DNA from: Akkermansia sp.
GTDB taxonomy: Bacteria > Verrucomicrobiota > Verrucomicrobiia > Verrucomicrobiales > Akkermansiaceae
Length of the DNA: 59,341 nt
Reading direction: 5' to 3'
NCBI GenBank assembly: GCA_017398355.1
Contig: JAFQGD010000038.1
Span: 1 to 59,341 of the forward strand
Under the pieces are notes generated by a model. That model searched no databases. It worked only from the letters and a program-made list of their open reading frames with translations, and was not told where the DNA came from. The position numbers and the translations under genes are program-made. Every line of letters starts with the position of its first letter. Position 1 is the first letter of the stretch. This document shows, one piece after another, positions 8,675 to 16,597 of this stretch.

Positions 8675-8703
8675 TTTTCCCCACCCATCAACCCGATAAA
8701 GCA

Positions 8704-8991
8704 ATGGAATCATTCTCATGGCAAGGCCGCGATGACGACGGCAACAAAGTGGTATATGAGGCCAGCCATTTTGGTGGCTGGTGGCAGCTCACCTGCACCC
8801 CCAAAGTGGGGCGCTCCCGCCGCGATGAAGTAGAGGCAGAGCAAATTGAGTTCACCGAAGACCTGTGGCAGGAACTGCGCGAACTTCTCTGGCGCAAATA
8901 CCAGAGACGCCGTGTCGCATGGGATATGGTGCAGCACATAGACGACATCTTGGCCGGCAAGGCCCGCAATGAACGAAGAGACCGCCGCTAA
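8704..8991 (+). CDS. Conserved-looking small protein, function unknown
   Basis: 95 residues, soluble and very rich in Trp, Arg and Glu, with FSWQGRDDDGNKVVYEASHFGG in the first third (of which the aromatic positions are the most distinctive part) and an Arg-rich tail. It is flanked closely by real genes (29 nt after 8674, 5 nt before mazG) and shares their codon use, so it is probably expressed. I do not recognise a family. Confidence 0.6.
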   Translation: MESFSWQGRDDDGNKVVYEASHFGGWWQLTCTPKVGRSRRDEVEAEQIEFTEDLWQELRELLWRKYQRRRVAWDMVQHIDDILAGKARNERRDRR

Positions 8992-8996
8992 AAGCC

Positions 8997-9818
8997 ATGA
9001 TGACAGAGCAAGAGATGATACACTGCACGGAACCGGCGCGGCAATTGGAGCGAGCCATAGCCATCATGCACCGTCTACGCGAGCCCGGTGGCTGCCCATG
9101 GGATGCGGAGCAAACGCACGACAGCATCATCCCCAACATGCTGGAAGAAGCCTACGAGTGTATTGATGCCCTGCGCGAGCGTGATTGGGCGCACATACGC
9201 GAGGAGCTGGGGGATGTATTGCTGCAAGTTATCTTCCACGCAGAATTGACAGCCACCAACCCCGAGGCCGGATTTGGCATGGCAGAAATTGCCCGAGAGC
9301 TTAGCGACAAGTTGGTACGCCGCCACCCGCATGTCTTTGCAGATTCCCGAGTAAGTGATACCGAGGGGGTGCTGACACAGTGGGACCAAATCAAGCGCAA
9401 AGAACATTCCATAGAAGACAAGCCCTACCTGCAAGATTGCGGCAAGGGGCTACCGGCCATGCTGCGCGCCTTCAAAATTACCAAAAAAGTTGCCAAAGTT
9501 GGATTTGATTGGCCGAACCACGCCGGAGTTGTTGAAAAGATACGGGAAGAGACAGATGAAGTAGCCGCCACCCTAGAGATGGAGGATACGGCCCCTCAGG
9601 TAGCAGAAGAACTGGGGGATTTGCTCTTCACCATTGTCAACCTGTGCCGCCGCCGTGGCATTGACCCGGAAATAGCTCTGGATGCAGCCAACCGCAAGTT
9701 TGAACGCCGTTTCAATGCAGTAGAACGCAGCCTGCGAGAGCAAGGGCTCACCCTGCAAGACGCGACACCTGCCGCCATGGAATCAGCTTGGCAACAAGTC
9801 AAACAATCTGAAAAATAA
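8997..9818 (+). CDS. mazG: Nucleoside triphosphate pyrophosphohydrolase MazG
   Basis: 273 residues. MazG hydrolyses (d)NTPs to the monophosphate and PPi in the cytoplasm. Two MazG folds are visible: the first with CPWDAEQTHDS...EEAYECIDAL and EELGDVLLQVIFHA (Mg-binding E-E-x-x-E and E-x-x-D), the second around residues 160-230 with REETDEVAATLE and AEELGDLLFTIVNL. Length matches E. coli MazG. There are two adjacent ATG codons; the first is taken. It begins 5 nt after the 95-residue gene. Confidence 0.93.
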   Translation: MMTEQEMIHCTEPARQLERAIAIMHRLREPGGCPWDAEQTHDSIIPNMLEEAYECIDALRERDWAHIREELGDVLLQVIFHAELTATNPEAGFGMAEIARELSDKLVRRHPHVFADSRVSDTEGVLTQWDQIKRKEHSIEDKPYLQDCGKGLPAMLRAFKITKKVAKVGFDWPNHAGVVEKIREETDEVAATLEMEDTAPQVAEELGDLLFTIVNLCRRRGIDPEIALDAANRKFERRFNAVERSLREQGLTLQDATPAAMESAWQQVKQSEK

Positions 9819-9822
9819 AATC

Positions 9823-10782
9823 ATGGCACATCACAACCGGCAACAGATTGCCCTCTGGAGGCGGGGTACCGCGTTGCTCACAGCCCTCCTGCTTGCGGCA
9901 TGTTCCGGGGTGGGGCAGCGCACAGAGGTAGATGAGGTACCCACCGCCCCGGAAGCGGAAACAGCCGCCGAGGCTGCCGCCCATGTAGGCAACCCGCTTC
10001 TACCCAACGGGGGCGACCCCAACGCCATCAATTACAATGTCACCACCTCTGAAGAGCTGGAAAAGATTGACAATGGCTCTGATGAGGAACTCATCTGGAC
10101 CAACCCCGACAACCCGGATGAAGAACTGCCGGATTTGGTGGCGGCCTTTGAAAACAAGCGCCGTGGCAACGGCTGGCTCCACGATATGGGCCGCGCCGTC
10201 AAGCTGGCCAAACGGGAGGGCTACCCCCTCATCGTATGGTTTCACGATTCCGTAGCCAGCCCCAAGAGCAAAACGCTGGGAGCCGAACTGCTGGATACCC
10301 AAGCCTTTAACAACTGGTGCCAAGACCGCGTGGTGCGCGTCAAGTTGGATGCCGGAGCCTCTTTGAACGAGACAGCCGCTTCCTCAGCCAAATACAACAT
10401 GCGCTCCATCAACTCCCTCCAGCGCCGCTATGGTATGAGCCGCAAACCGGCACTGGCCGTTATCTCCCCCCAAGGTAAAATTGTGACCCGTATTGACGGC
10501 TTTGATGGTTTTGTGGCGGGCGTCGAATTAGAATTGCGCCACGGAGTCGAGGAAGCAGAAAAACAATATGCGGCCCACAAGGAGACCCTGCGAGCGAAAG
10601 GCTACCGCGAGTGGCACTCCCGCAAAGGCAACAAAGATATCTTTGCGCGCTTGCAGCGCTTCGATGAAAAAAACAACATGGTCTACCTGCGCGAGCCCGG
10701 CGGCAAAATCACCCGCACGCGCTTGGAGAGCTTCTCCCGCGCAGATATTGACTATCTGGATGAGCAAGCCCGCAATAAATAA
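9823..10782 (+). CDS. Lipoprotein with thioredoxin fold and SHD1-like C-terminal domain
   Basis: 319 residues. A lipobox (LLLAAC, Cys about 27) predicts a lipid anchor. Residues about 120-235 look like a thioredoxin fold (GYPLIVWFHDS..., RKPALAVISPQGKIVTRIDGF) but the CxxC redox pair is missing, so disulfide chemistry is unlikely. The last 60 residues (YREWHSRKGN..., VYLREPGGKITRTRLESFS, DIDYL) resemble the SLA1-homology domain common in planctomycete and verrucomicrobial secreted proteins. It starts 4 nt after mazG. Confidence 0.72.
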   Translation: MAHHNRQQIALWRRGTALLTALLLAACSGVGQRTEVDEVPTAPEAETAAEAAAHVGNPLLPNGGDPNAINYNVTTSEELEKIDNGSDEELIWTNPDNPDEELPDLVAAFENKRRGNGWLHDMGRAVKLAKREGYPLIVWFHDSVASPKSKTLGAELLDTQAFNNWCQDRVVRVKLDAGASLNETAASSAKYNMRSINSLQRRYGMSRKPALAVISPQGKIVTRIDGFDGFVAGVELELRHGVEEAEKQYAAHKETLRAKGYREWHSRKGNKDIFARLQRFDEKNNMVYLREPGGKITRTRLESFSRADIDYLDEQARNK

Positions 10783-10791
10783 CTGCCCCAT

Positions 10792-11412
10792 ATGAGCAAA
10801 TCCGATGACACCAAGGCGCAAATCATGCGAGCAGCCGTGCAGGTATTCACCCGCTTGGGCTACGATGGTGCCGCGGTGCGGGATATCGCCAATGAAGCCG
10901 GCGTGAATCTGGGGCTCATCCGCTACCATTTTGGGCACAAGGCGGATTTGTACCGCGATACACTGGCGTACATTTCCGAGCAATACAACGAGGTGTGCCT
11001 CCATGCGCTACACCAAGCGATAGAACAACACAATACCCCTGAGGACATCATCTACTCCTGGCTGGCAGCCCCCATCACCAACTGGCAAGATGCCACCGTT
11101 GCCTCCGGGGAGGATGTGCTGTGCTTCCTCAATAAAATGGGCTATGAACCCGCCGAATTAACACGGGATGTGTACGAATCCCACTATTCCTACGCCTTGC
11201 AGGAATGGCAGGATGCTGTGCAAGCGCATTTCCCCGGCATACGGCAGGGAGATTGGCTCTGGTGCCTGACCTGTCTGCGTGGTATGTACTTCAACATTGT
11301 GGCGCACAATCATTTCACCCTGTGGGGGGTACCCTCAATCCGCGACAAAGAAGCCGCGATTCAACGCTTGGCAGCAGATGCCGTAGCCTTGCTCCGCACT
11401 TACTCTGCCTGA
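10792..11412 (+). CDS. TetR/AcrR-family transcriptional regulator
   Basis: 206 residues. The N-terminal helix-turn-helix (about 8-55) is typical: IMRAAVQVFTRLGYDGAAVR, then I-A-N-E-A-G-V-N-L-G-L-I-R-Y-H-F-G-H-K. The C-terminal ligand domain is rich in Trp, Tyr and His, suggesting an aromatic or hydrophobic ligand, and resembles the TetR_C C-terminal domain of CecR-type regulators. No efflux genes sit beside it, so its targets are unknown. It overlaps the convergent gene by 13 bp. Confidence 0.88.
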   Translation: MSKSDDTKAQIMRAAVQVFTRLGYDGAAVRDIANEAGVNLGLIRYHFGHKADLYRDTLAYISEQYNEVCLHALHQAIEQHNTPEDIIYSWLAAPITNWQDATVASGEDVLCFLNKMGYEPAELTRDVYESHYSYALQEWQDAVQAHFPGIRQGDWLWCLTCLRGMYFNIVAHNHFTLWGVPSIRDKEAAIQRLAADAVALLRTYSA

Positions 11413-12362
11413 GCCGCCGTAGGAGCACACCGCGCCATCACCTCATTCCATCTCTCCAGGGAAGTGCGGATTCTCTCGGCCGGCACCGAGCGAGACAGCT
11501 CCCAGCTCAGTGGCATATCCTGCGTAAAAAACTGTGGCAATAAGCGCTCAAAATCAACATCCCCCCCACGGTGATAGAAGGGCTCGCGGTGGTCGCGGGC
11601 AGGCCAAGCCACATCATTCACATGGGCACCATAGAGCCATGGTTGCAAGCGGCGCAAATACTGCTCATGATTCAGCAACAGCAAATTATGCTTGCGTTGG
11701 ATATGCCCGAAATCATGCCAATAGCGCACACTGGGCACGGTGTCAAACTCCTGCATGAGCCGCAGCATTTCCTCTTCCCCCGGCATCTGCTCCAAGTGGC
11801 TGCGGCCTTCCACCCCCAACACTAAGCCGCGCTTTTCCGCTTTCTCCGCCAAGCGGTGCAGCGCCACGCGGGCGCGCTCAAAGTATAGGGGAGCCAAACG
11901 CGCGCGGCGGCGCACAATGTCACCTTTGCGGCGGGCATACTCCCGGGTGCTTATGAGGCCATGGCGCGCCATGCGCTCCAACTCACGCGTGCTATCATGC
12001 CCGCGGCACAACTCCACACTCCCCATGTGCAGCACCACATAGCGAGCGCCCAAGCGCTCCGCCGTCATCAGCGTTTCCTCGGTCAGGCGCATAGCGCGTT
12101 CGCGGTCTCCCTCCCGGTGGGAGGTAAACCGGTACGCATCCGGCACATCCCCTTTCACCTCAATCGGGGCCGGGCAAAAATTATGAACCCCCGCCACGCG
12201 AATACGCCCGGCATCCACAGCCTTTATCACCCCCGGCAACATGGAGAGAGGCAAGCCGTGCGATACCTCAATCGTATCGAAGCCCAGCTCGCGTATCTCA
12301 TCGCACATAGTGCCACCATCCGTATGGCGGTGGCTGTTCCAGCAGGTGGAAAACACATTCAC
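11400..12362 (-). CDS. Sugar phosphate isomerase/epimerase-like TIM-barrel protein
   Basis: 320 residues from the GTG at 12360-12362. It has the xylose-isomerase-like TIM-barrel signature: F-D-T-I-E-V-S-H-G, then A-R-Y-V-V-L-H-M-G-S, then V-L-G-V-E-G, then W-H-D-F-G-H, then G-A-H-V-N-D. The His/Glu/Asp set could bind a divalent metal. The substrate cannot be told. The GTG is supported by a TATGCT -10 that ends 6 nt upstream. Confidence 0.78.
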   Translation of the reverse strand: MNVFSTCWNSHRHTDGGTMCDEIRELGFDTIEVSHGLPLSMLPGVIKAVDAGRIRVAGVHNFCPAPIEVKGDVPDAYRFTSHREGDRERAMRLTEETLMTAERLGARYVVLHMGSVELCRGHDSTRELERMARHGLISTREYARRKGDIVRRRARLAPLYFERARVALHRLAEKAEKRGLVLGVEGRSHLEQMPGEEEMLRLMQEFDTVPSVRYWHDFGHIQRKHNLLLLNHEQYLRRLQPWLYGAHVNDVAWPARDHREPFYHRGGDVDFERLLPQFFTQDMPLSWELSRSVPAERIRTSLERWNEVMARCAPTAAQAE

Positions 12363-12368
12363 ACCCTC

Positions 12369-12397
12369 AGCATACCTTCCGGCATGCCATCATGCAA
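12369..12397 (-). promoter_or_regulatory. Promoter of the TIM-barrel gene
   Basis: Minus strand TTGCAT (12392-12397), 17 nt, TATGCT (12369-12374), then 6 nt to the GTG start. Another leaderless layout. Confidence 0.58.
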
Positions 12398-12440
12398 GCC
12401 TTTTTCATGGCCGCCACACACAAACAAAAGGTGGGGAGAA

Positions 12441-13103
12441 TCATGCAAGGAGGTAGCGCAACAGCTCATCCACCGTACCAAAGAGAGGGGACTGCATAGC
12501 CGCGAGGGGGGCCACATCCGCATACCCCCATGCCACAAGAGCCAAATCACAGCCAGCGTTGGCGGCGGTGTGCGCATCATGCAGGGAATCCCCCACCAAG
12601 GTGAGCTGCGATACATCTATCCCCCATTGGCGGGCAATGTATTGGAGCGCCACCGGGGAGGGCTTGCGCGGAAACTCTGCCGAATGCCCGATGACAGGGC
12701 TAAAGGGAGTCGTGGGGAACAAAGCCTGCACCATAGGAACCGTGACCTCGTGCGGCTTGTTGGAAAGCACCGCCAAGCGCGCACCCTGCGCAGCCAAGCG
12801 GGAAAGCATGATGCGGATTTCCGGGAAGGGGGTCGTGTAGTTTCCCTGCCAGCAATGCGGGTACTCCCGCCGGAAATGCTCGTGCATGGTTTGCAGCTCC
12901 TCTGCCGGAGCAGAGGCTTCATCTGCATACCCAAGAGCACATGCACACAGGTGCCGTGCCCCCTGCCCAATCATGCGGCGCACGGCAGAGCGCGCATGCG
13001 CCACCCTGCCCATGGCCGCGAGGGCGCGGTTCACGCCCTCGGCAATACCCGGCAAGGACTCAACGAGGGTGCCATCCAGATCGAAAACAATATAGCGTTT
13101 CAT
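12441..13103 (-). CDS. gph: HAD-family phosphatase, phosphoglycolate phosphatase-like
   Basis: 220 residues. HAD motifs in order: I-V-F-D-L-D-G-T-L-V (motif I, catalytic Asp9), L-A-V-L-S-N-K-P (motif II), R-K-P-S-P (motif III Lys), and L-T-L-V-G-D-S-L-H-D (motif IV). The helical cap between residues 15 and 85 is the Gph/PGP type, so 2-phosphoglycolate is the likely but unproven substrate. The ATG overlaps the lpxA stop (TGATG). Confidence 0.82.
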   Translation of the reverse strand: MKRYIVFDLDGTLVESLPGIAEGVNRALAAMGRVAHARSAVRRMIGQGARHLCACALGYADEASAPAEELQTMHEHFRREYPHCWQGNYTTPFPEIRIMLSRLAAQGARLAVLSNKPHEVTVPMVQALFPTTPFSPVIGHSAEFPRKPSPVALQYIARQWGIDVSQLTLVGDSLHDAHTAANAGCDLALVAWGYADVAPLAAMQSPLFGTVDELLRYLLA

Positions 13104-13885
13104 CAGCGAAGACAGCCACGCTCAGATGTCTTGATGAAGTTGATGAGCTTCTGCACCTGCGGATTGCTGGCATATTTTTCATCGGCCAGCACGGCCTCAA
13201 TACCAATCTGGGCGCTCACTTTCTTATCCAAGAAAATCTTGCGGTAGGCAAACTTGAGGGCTCGCACATCTTCCTCTGCCATACCGCGGCGCTGCAAACC
13301 AATGCTGTTGACAGCACGCACAGCGGCGGGGAATCCTTCTGCAATCATGAAGGGCGGCACGTCTTGCGTCACGCGTGCACAACCACCAATCATCGCATGA
13401 TCCCCCACGCGCACAAACTGGTGCAAAGCCGCAAAACCGGATACAATCACCCAATCACCAATATGGCAGTGCCCCGCCACCCCGGCGAAACCGGAGAAAA
13501 TGCAGTGGTTGCCCACCTCGCACTCGTGCCCTGCGTGGGAGTTGATGAGGAAATTATTGTAGGAACCGATGATGGTCTTTGTTTCCGGGGTGGTGGAACG
13601 GTTGATGTTGCAATTCTCGCGGAAGACATTGTAATCACCCACCTCAAGCCAAGTTGGCTCGCCTTTGTATTTTAAATCTTGAGTCTTAGAACCAACGACA
13701 GAAAAAGGAAAGAATTCATTTCCCTTGCCAAAGGTAGAAGGCCCGTCAATGAAAACGTGGCTGTGAAGCACGCAACCGGGCCCCAACTTCACCTGCGGGC
13801 CTATCACACAAAAAGGCCCAACCTTGACATCATCCGCCAATTCGGCTGACGGATCTATAACTGCACTAGGATGTATCTCTGCCAT
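13103..13885 (-). CDS. lpxA: UDP-N-acetylglucosamine acyltransferase
   Basis: 260 residues. LpxA transfers a 3-hydroxyacyl chain from ACP to UDP-GlcNAc, the first step of lipid A synthesis. The left-handed beta-helix hexapeptides are evident (I-H-P-S-A-V-I-D-P-S-A-E-L, V-K-V-G-P-F-C-V-I-G-P), the catalytic His lies in L-I-N-S-H-A-G-H-E-C, and the C-terminal helical domain includes R-A-V-N-S-I-G-L-Q-R-R-G. Length is normal. A TAGAAT -10 ends 6 nt before the ATG. It shows that the organism makes lipid A-type lipopolysaccharide. Confidence 0.93.
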   Translation of the reverse strand: MAEIHPSAVIDPSAELADDVKVGPFCVIGPQVKLGPGCVLHSHVFIDGPSTFGKGNEFFPFSVVGSKTQDLKYKGEPTWLEVGDYNVFRENCNINRSTTPETKTIIGSYNNFLINSHAGHECEVGNHCIFSGFAGVAGHCHIGDWVIVSGFAALHQFVRVGDHAMIGGCARVTQDVPPFMIAEGFPAAVRAVNSIGLQRRGMAEEDVRALKFAYRKIFLDKKVSAQIGIEAVLADEKYASNPQVQKLINFIKTSERGCLR

Positions 13886-13891
13886 ATGGGC

Positions 13892-13920
13892 ATTCTAACG
13901 CCAAGCTCCAGTCGCTTCAA
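13892..13920 (-). promoter_or_regulatory. lpxA promoter
   Basis: Minus strand TTGAAG (13915-13920), 17 nt, TAGAAT (13892-13897), then 6 nt to the ATG at 13885. Confidence 0.6.
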
Positions 13921-13943
13921 GGAAAAAATGCGGGAATTTGCAC

Positions 13944-14201
13944 TTAGCGAAGCACATGTGGCACAAAGCGGCAGCAAAAGATGGCATTACCCTCTGCATA
14001 CAGGCGCACATCAATACATTCAGCTGCGCGGAAGACGCGGTAAGCATCATGATTGGCCGGAGGCCGTGGCATGAAACGCCCCACTCTTTCCGGAGCCAGC
14101 ACCGCCGAACGCAACACACAAATAAGCCTGCGATCACTCATGGCAAGCATCTGCATGTAGTCATCCGTAGGCAGCTTGAGGGTGGGGATATTGTGTTGCA
14201 C
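13944..14201 (-). CDS. Small protein of unknown function, GTG start
   Basis: 85 residues if translation starts at the GTG at 14199-14201 (QHNIPTLKLPTDDYMQMLAM follows). It is soluble with two Cys near the C-terminus (A-I-F-C-C-R-F). The GTG is favoured over the ATG at 14237 because TTGACA-16-TAATAG ends 8 nt before it, the same promoter-to-start spacing as many genes here. Family not recognised. Confidence 0.55.
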   Translation of the reverse strand: MQHNIPTLKLPTDDYMQMLAMSDRRLICVLRSAVLAPERVGRFMPRPPANHDAYRVFRAAECIDVRLYAEGNAIFCCRFVPHVLR

Positions 14202-14209
14202 GCCCGGAA

Positions 14210-14237
14210 CTATTACAAGAAAAGCTGTTTTTGTCAA
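14210..14237 (-). promoter_or_regulatory. Promoter of the 85-residue gene
   Basis: Minus strand TTGACA (14232-14237), 16 nt, TAATAG (14210-14215), 8 nt before GTG. It lies close to the divergent promoter of the AI-2E permease gene (14257-14286). Confidence 0.6.
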
Positions 14238-14256
14238 GGTTTATTCTTCTTTGCGC

Positions 14257-14286
14257 TTGCGTATGCCGTGGTGTTTCGTGTACAAT
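14257..14286 (+). promoter_or_regulatory. Promoter of the AI-2E-family permease
   Basis: TTGCGT (14257-14262), 18 nt, TACAAT (14281-14286), 7 nt before the ATG at 14294. The sequence after the -10 is AT-rich (atattat), so an alternative TATATT -10 is possible. Confidence 0.5.
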
Positions 14287-14293
14287 ATATTAT

Positions 14294-15577
14294 ATGAGCA
14301 AGGCAGAAAAAGAATACCCCACTCATTTTCAACGCGGTGTGTGTTGGGCGGCGCTCAGCGGACTTTCCTTGGTCGTGGTAGTGGCACTCATAGGCGGGGT
14401 ACTATATGGGCTTGGCAATGTTTTCATAGCATTGGAGCCGGTGCTGTTGCCGGTTGTGGTGGCAGGCATTTTGGCGTATCTGCTCTTTCCCGTCACCCAA
14501 TGGGTTCAAAAGAAGCTGGTCAAGCGGCGCATTTGGGCCGTTCTCATCGTCATGCTGCTGGCGGCCATCGGCCTCACCGGCCTAGGGTTCACCATTATAC
14601 CGCCCCTCGTCCAACAATCCGGCGAACTGGTTAGCAAACGCCACCAAATTCTTGCCAGTTCGATTAAAACCGGCAACAAATTACTAGAGGAAAACGCCTT
14701 TGTCCAGCAAGGGGTGGATATGCTCTTCCAAAAGACCCTCTCCGATGCTCGCCATTCCGGTGTCGATAAACCGATTACCAAGGAACTGCAAAATCCCCCC
14801 ACATACGGTGATAAGGTATTGGCCATACTGGATTACAACTCTGCTTATATTACAGAAAAAATCGTATCATGGCTTACCGCCGGTAGCCGGGCCATATCCG
14901 GAGTGACGGCATTCCTCATCGGTATCATCATGGTGCCAATCTTCCTCTTCTATTTCCTGCTGGAAAGTGAGCGCATTGCCAGCAGCTGGCATGATATTCT
15001 CCCCTTGCGCCATTCCCACTTCCGCGATGAAGTCGTTGAAACGCTCCAGCAAATCAACGACTATATTATATCTTTCGTGCGCGGGCAAATGCTCGTAAGC
15101 CTTATTGATGGTATCCTGCTGGGTATTGCGCTCAAAATCATGGGGCTCCCCTATGCTTTCACCATTGCAGCCGCTGCCGCCCTTCTGGGCATTATCCCCT
15201 ACATCGGCATGATTTCTACCAGCATCCCGGCTCTCCTCATCGCTTGGTTCACATGGCATGATATCAGCTACGTGGTTGGCGTTGCCTCCATCTTCATTTG
15301 TGTGAGCCAATTCGACGGGTGGGTCATCCAGCCACGAGTCCTCGGCAACCGTGTCGGCATGCACGACCTCACCATCATGTTCTCCGTCCTCTTCTGGAGC
15401 TTGGTCCTCGGTGGCGTTGTGGGCGCCCTGCTCGCCGTCCCCCTCACTGCCTCTATCAAGGTTCTATTCATCCGCTATGTCTGGTCCTCCGTCAAACCCA
15501 AAGAAGAAACACTCCCGACAAGCACCCTAACAGCTGATTCTCCCCCTTCTAACGCCGATTTTGCTGCAAAAATGTAA
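14294..15577 (+). CDS. AI-2E transporter family (PerM-like) membrane protein
   Basis: 427 residues from MSKAEKEYPTHFQRG. About eight transmembrane segments: a pair near 20-75, one near 90, then after a periplasmic stretch (about 110-200) a group with the family-typical ISGVTAFLIGIIMVPIFLFY, ALLGIIPYIGMISTSIPALL and VSQFDGWVIQPRVLGNRVG. This superfamily includes TqsA, PerM and Na+/H+ antiporter-like members, so the substrate is not predictable. The start is supported by the promoter spacing. Confidence 0.88.
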   Translation: MSKAEKEYPTHFQRGVCWAALSGLSLVVVVALIGGVLYGLGNVFIALEPVLLPVVVAGILAYLLFPVTQWVQKKLVKRRIWAVLIVMLLAAIGLTGLGFTIIPPLVQQSGELVSKRHQILASSIKTGNKLLEENAFVQQGVDMLFQKTLSDARHSGVDKPITKELQNPPTYGDKVLAILDYNSAYITEKIVSWLTAGSRAISGVTAFLIGIIMVPIFLFYFLLESERIASSWHDILPLRHSHFRDEVVETLQQINDYIISFVRGQMLVSLIDGILLGIALKIMGLPYAFTIAAAAALLGIIPYIGMISTSIPALLIAWFTWHDISYVVGVASIFICVSQFDGWVIQPRVLGNRVGMHDLTIMFSVLFWSLVLGGVVGALLAVPLTASIKVLFIRYVWSSVKPKEETLPTSTLTADSPPSNADFAAKM

Positions 15578-15605
15578 TTTTTTTGCATGTATACGCATTT
15601 TAGGC

Positions 15606-15633
15606 TTGATTATCCCCCATAAATCTGTATGCT
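15606..15633 (+). promoter_or_regulatory. Promoter of the polyQ lipoprotein gene
   Basis: TTGATT (15606-15611), 16 nt, TATGCT (15628-15633). A T7GCATG tract about 20 nt upstream resembles one before guaB (T7GCACG), and both are followed by AGGCTTG; these could be UP-element-like sequences. The leader would be about 60 nt. Confidence 0.5.
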
Positions 15634-15697
15634 TAGCGGCAGAGAGCAAACTCACGGTGAGTTTGTTCCCTAAACAACCAAAAACATCATCATTATT

Positions 15698-15823
15698 ATG
15701 AAGACCATCGCTATTCTTGCCCTTACCGCCGCTGCTCTCGTTTCCTGCCAGCAGCAGCAGCAGCAGCAGGCCGCTCCTGCTCCCGCTCCCGCTCCCGCTC
15801 CCGTGGTAGCTCCCAGCAAGTAA
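15698..15823 (+). CDS. Tiny lipoprotein with polyglutamine and Ala-Pro tail
   Basis: 41 residues, too short for usual ORF lists. MKTIAILALTAAALVSC is a lipoprotein signal with the lipobox L-V-S-C. The mature peptide begins at Cys17, followed by seven Gln (seven CAG codons), then an A-P dipeptide repeat encoded by GCTCCC hexamers, and ends APSK. It has its own promoter with a roughly 60-nt leader and a hairpin afterwards, so it is likely a highly expressed small envelope lipoprotein. The role is unknown; an entericidin- or Lpp-like spacer is possible by size only. Confidence 0.72.
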   Translation: MKTIAILALTAAALVSCQQQQQQQAAPAPAPAPAPVVAPSK

Positions 15824-15868
15824 GGAGTAAGAGGGGCTCGCAAGAGTCTCTCAGAAAATACGATTCTG

Positions 15869-15897
15869 GCGCGTCCGGCTTATGCCGGGCGCGCTTT
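15869..15897 (+). terminator. Hairpin after the small lipoprotein
   Basis: GCGCGTCCGGC (15869-15879) pairs with GCCGGGCGCGC (15884-15894) across a TTAT loop, followed by a short T tract. Confidence 0.68.
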
Positions 15898-15978
15898 CGT
15901 TTTGCCGCCAAATGAAAAAAAGCAAAACACCGGGGTCGCACGCAAAAAAGCGGCAGGCGAGTCATCACGACAAATGCC

Positions 15979-16008
15979 TTGACTCATCAGCGGGCTCTGT
16001 GGTACAAA
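15979..16008 (+). promoter_or_regulatory. Promoter of the rhodanese gene
   Basis: TTGACT (15979-15984), 18 nt, TACAAA (16003-16008), 18 nt before the ATG at 16027. Confidence 0.5.
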
Positions 16009-16026
16009 AGCACGGAAGAAACCGGC

Positions 16027-16509
16027 ATGAAAGACACCTTTGCCCAACTCGTGAGACTCGGCATCATCATCCTGCTGCTGGCAGGTGTGCTATATTGGGC
16101 AGATGCGGCATGGTTTGCACCGCAAAGGTTGCCGGCATGTGTACAGGAAAATTTACCGGAAGGGCGCATCTGCTTGGATACGGTGCGTGGCAAATGGAAG
16201 AACCATGCCGTGTGGATAGATGCCCGCAGCGCAAGCGATTTTGAGGTAAACCACCTCATGTTCAGCGACAATCGCATGTTCCCCATCCGCTCCGGCCCGC
16301 AGCGCCAGCAGCAGGTGGATGCCGCCATAGGACGCATGCTGGAAGCAGAAGAACGCGGAGAATGCATCGTTGTTTTCTGCACCGGGGATTGCACGGCCTC
16401 CACCGAAATTGCCGCCCACTTACGGGAGCTCGGCATCATCACCGCCCCCATCTATGTGCTGGAGGGTGGCTGGGATGCCCTCAAAGCAGCCGGAATGGTA
16501 CACCGCTAA
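16027..16509 (+). CDS. Membrane-anchored rhodanese-like protein
   Basis: 160 residues. One N-terminal transmembrane segment (about 8-27, LVRLGIIILLLAGVLYWADA) anchors a rhodanese-fold domain: A-V-W-I-D-A-R-S-A-S-D-F, then V-V-F-C-T-G-D-C-T-A-S-T-E-I-A-A with the catalytic Cys in the active-site loop, then Y-V-L-E-G-G-W-D-A-L. Likely sulfur-transfer or sulfur-binding at the periplasmic face. The start at MKDTF is chosen over the upstream ATG because the promoter overlaps the latter. Confidence 0.8.
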   Translation: MKDTFAQLVRLGIIILLLAGVLYWADAAWFAPQRLPACVQENLPEGRICLDTVRGKWKNHAVWIDARSASDFEVNHLMFSDNRMFPIRSGPQRQQQVDAAIGRMLEAEERGECIVVFCTGDCTASTEIAAHLRELGIITAPIYVLEGGWDALKAAGMVHR

Positions 16510-16563
16510 GCACCATTCCGCACACACACCAACAAAAAATTGTATTTTTTTGCACGATTAGGC

Positions 16564-16590
16564 TTGCAAAATGCGGCAGAGTATTATAGT
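16564..16590 (+). promoter_or_regulatory. guaB promoter
   Basis: TTGCAA (16564-16569), a short 15-nt spacer, TATAGT (16585-16590), then 7 nt to the ATG. A T7GCAC tract lies just upstream. Confidence 0.5.
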
Positions 16591-16597
16591 CTCCGCT

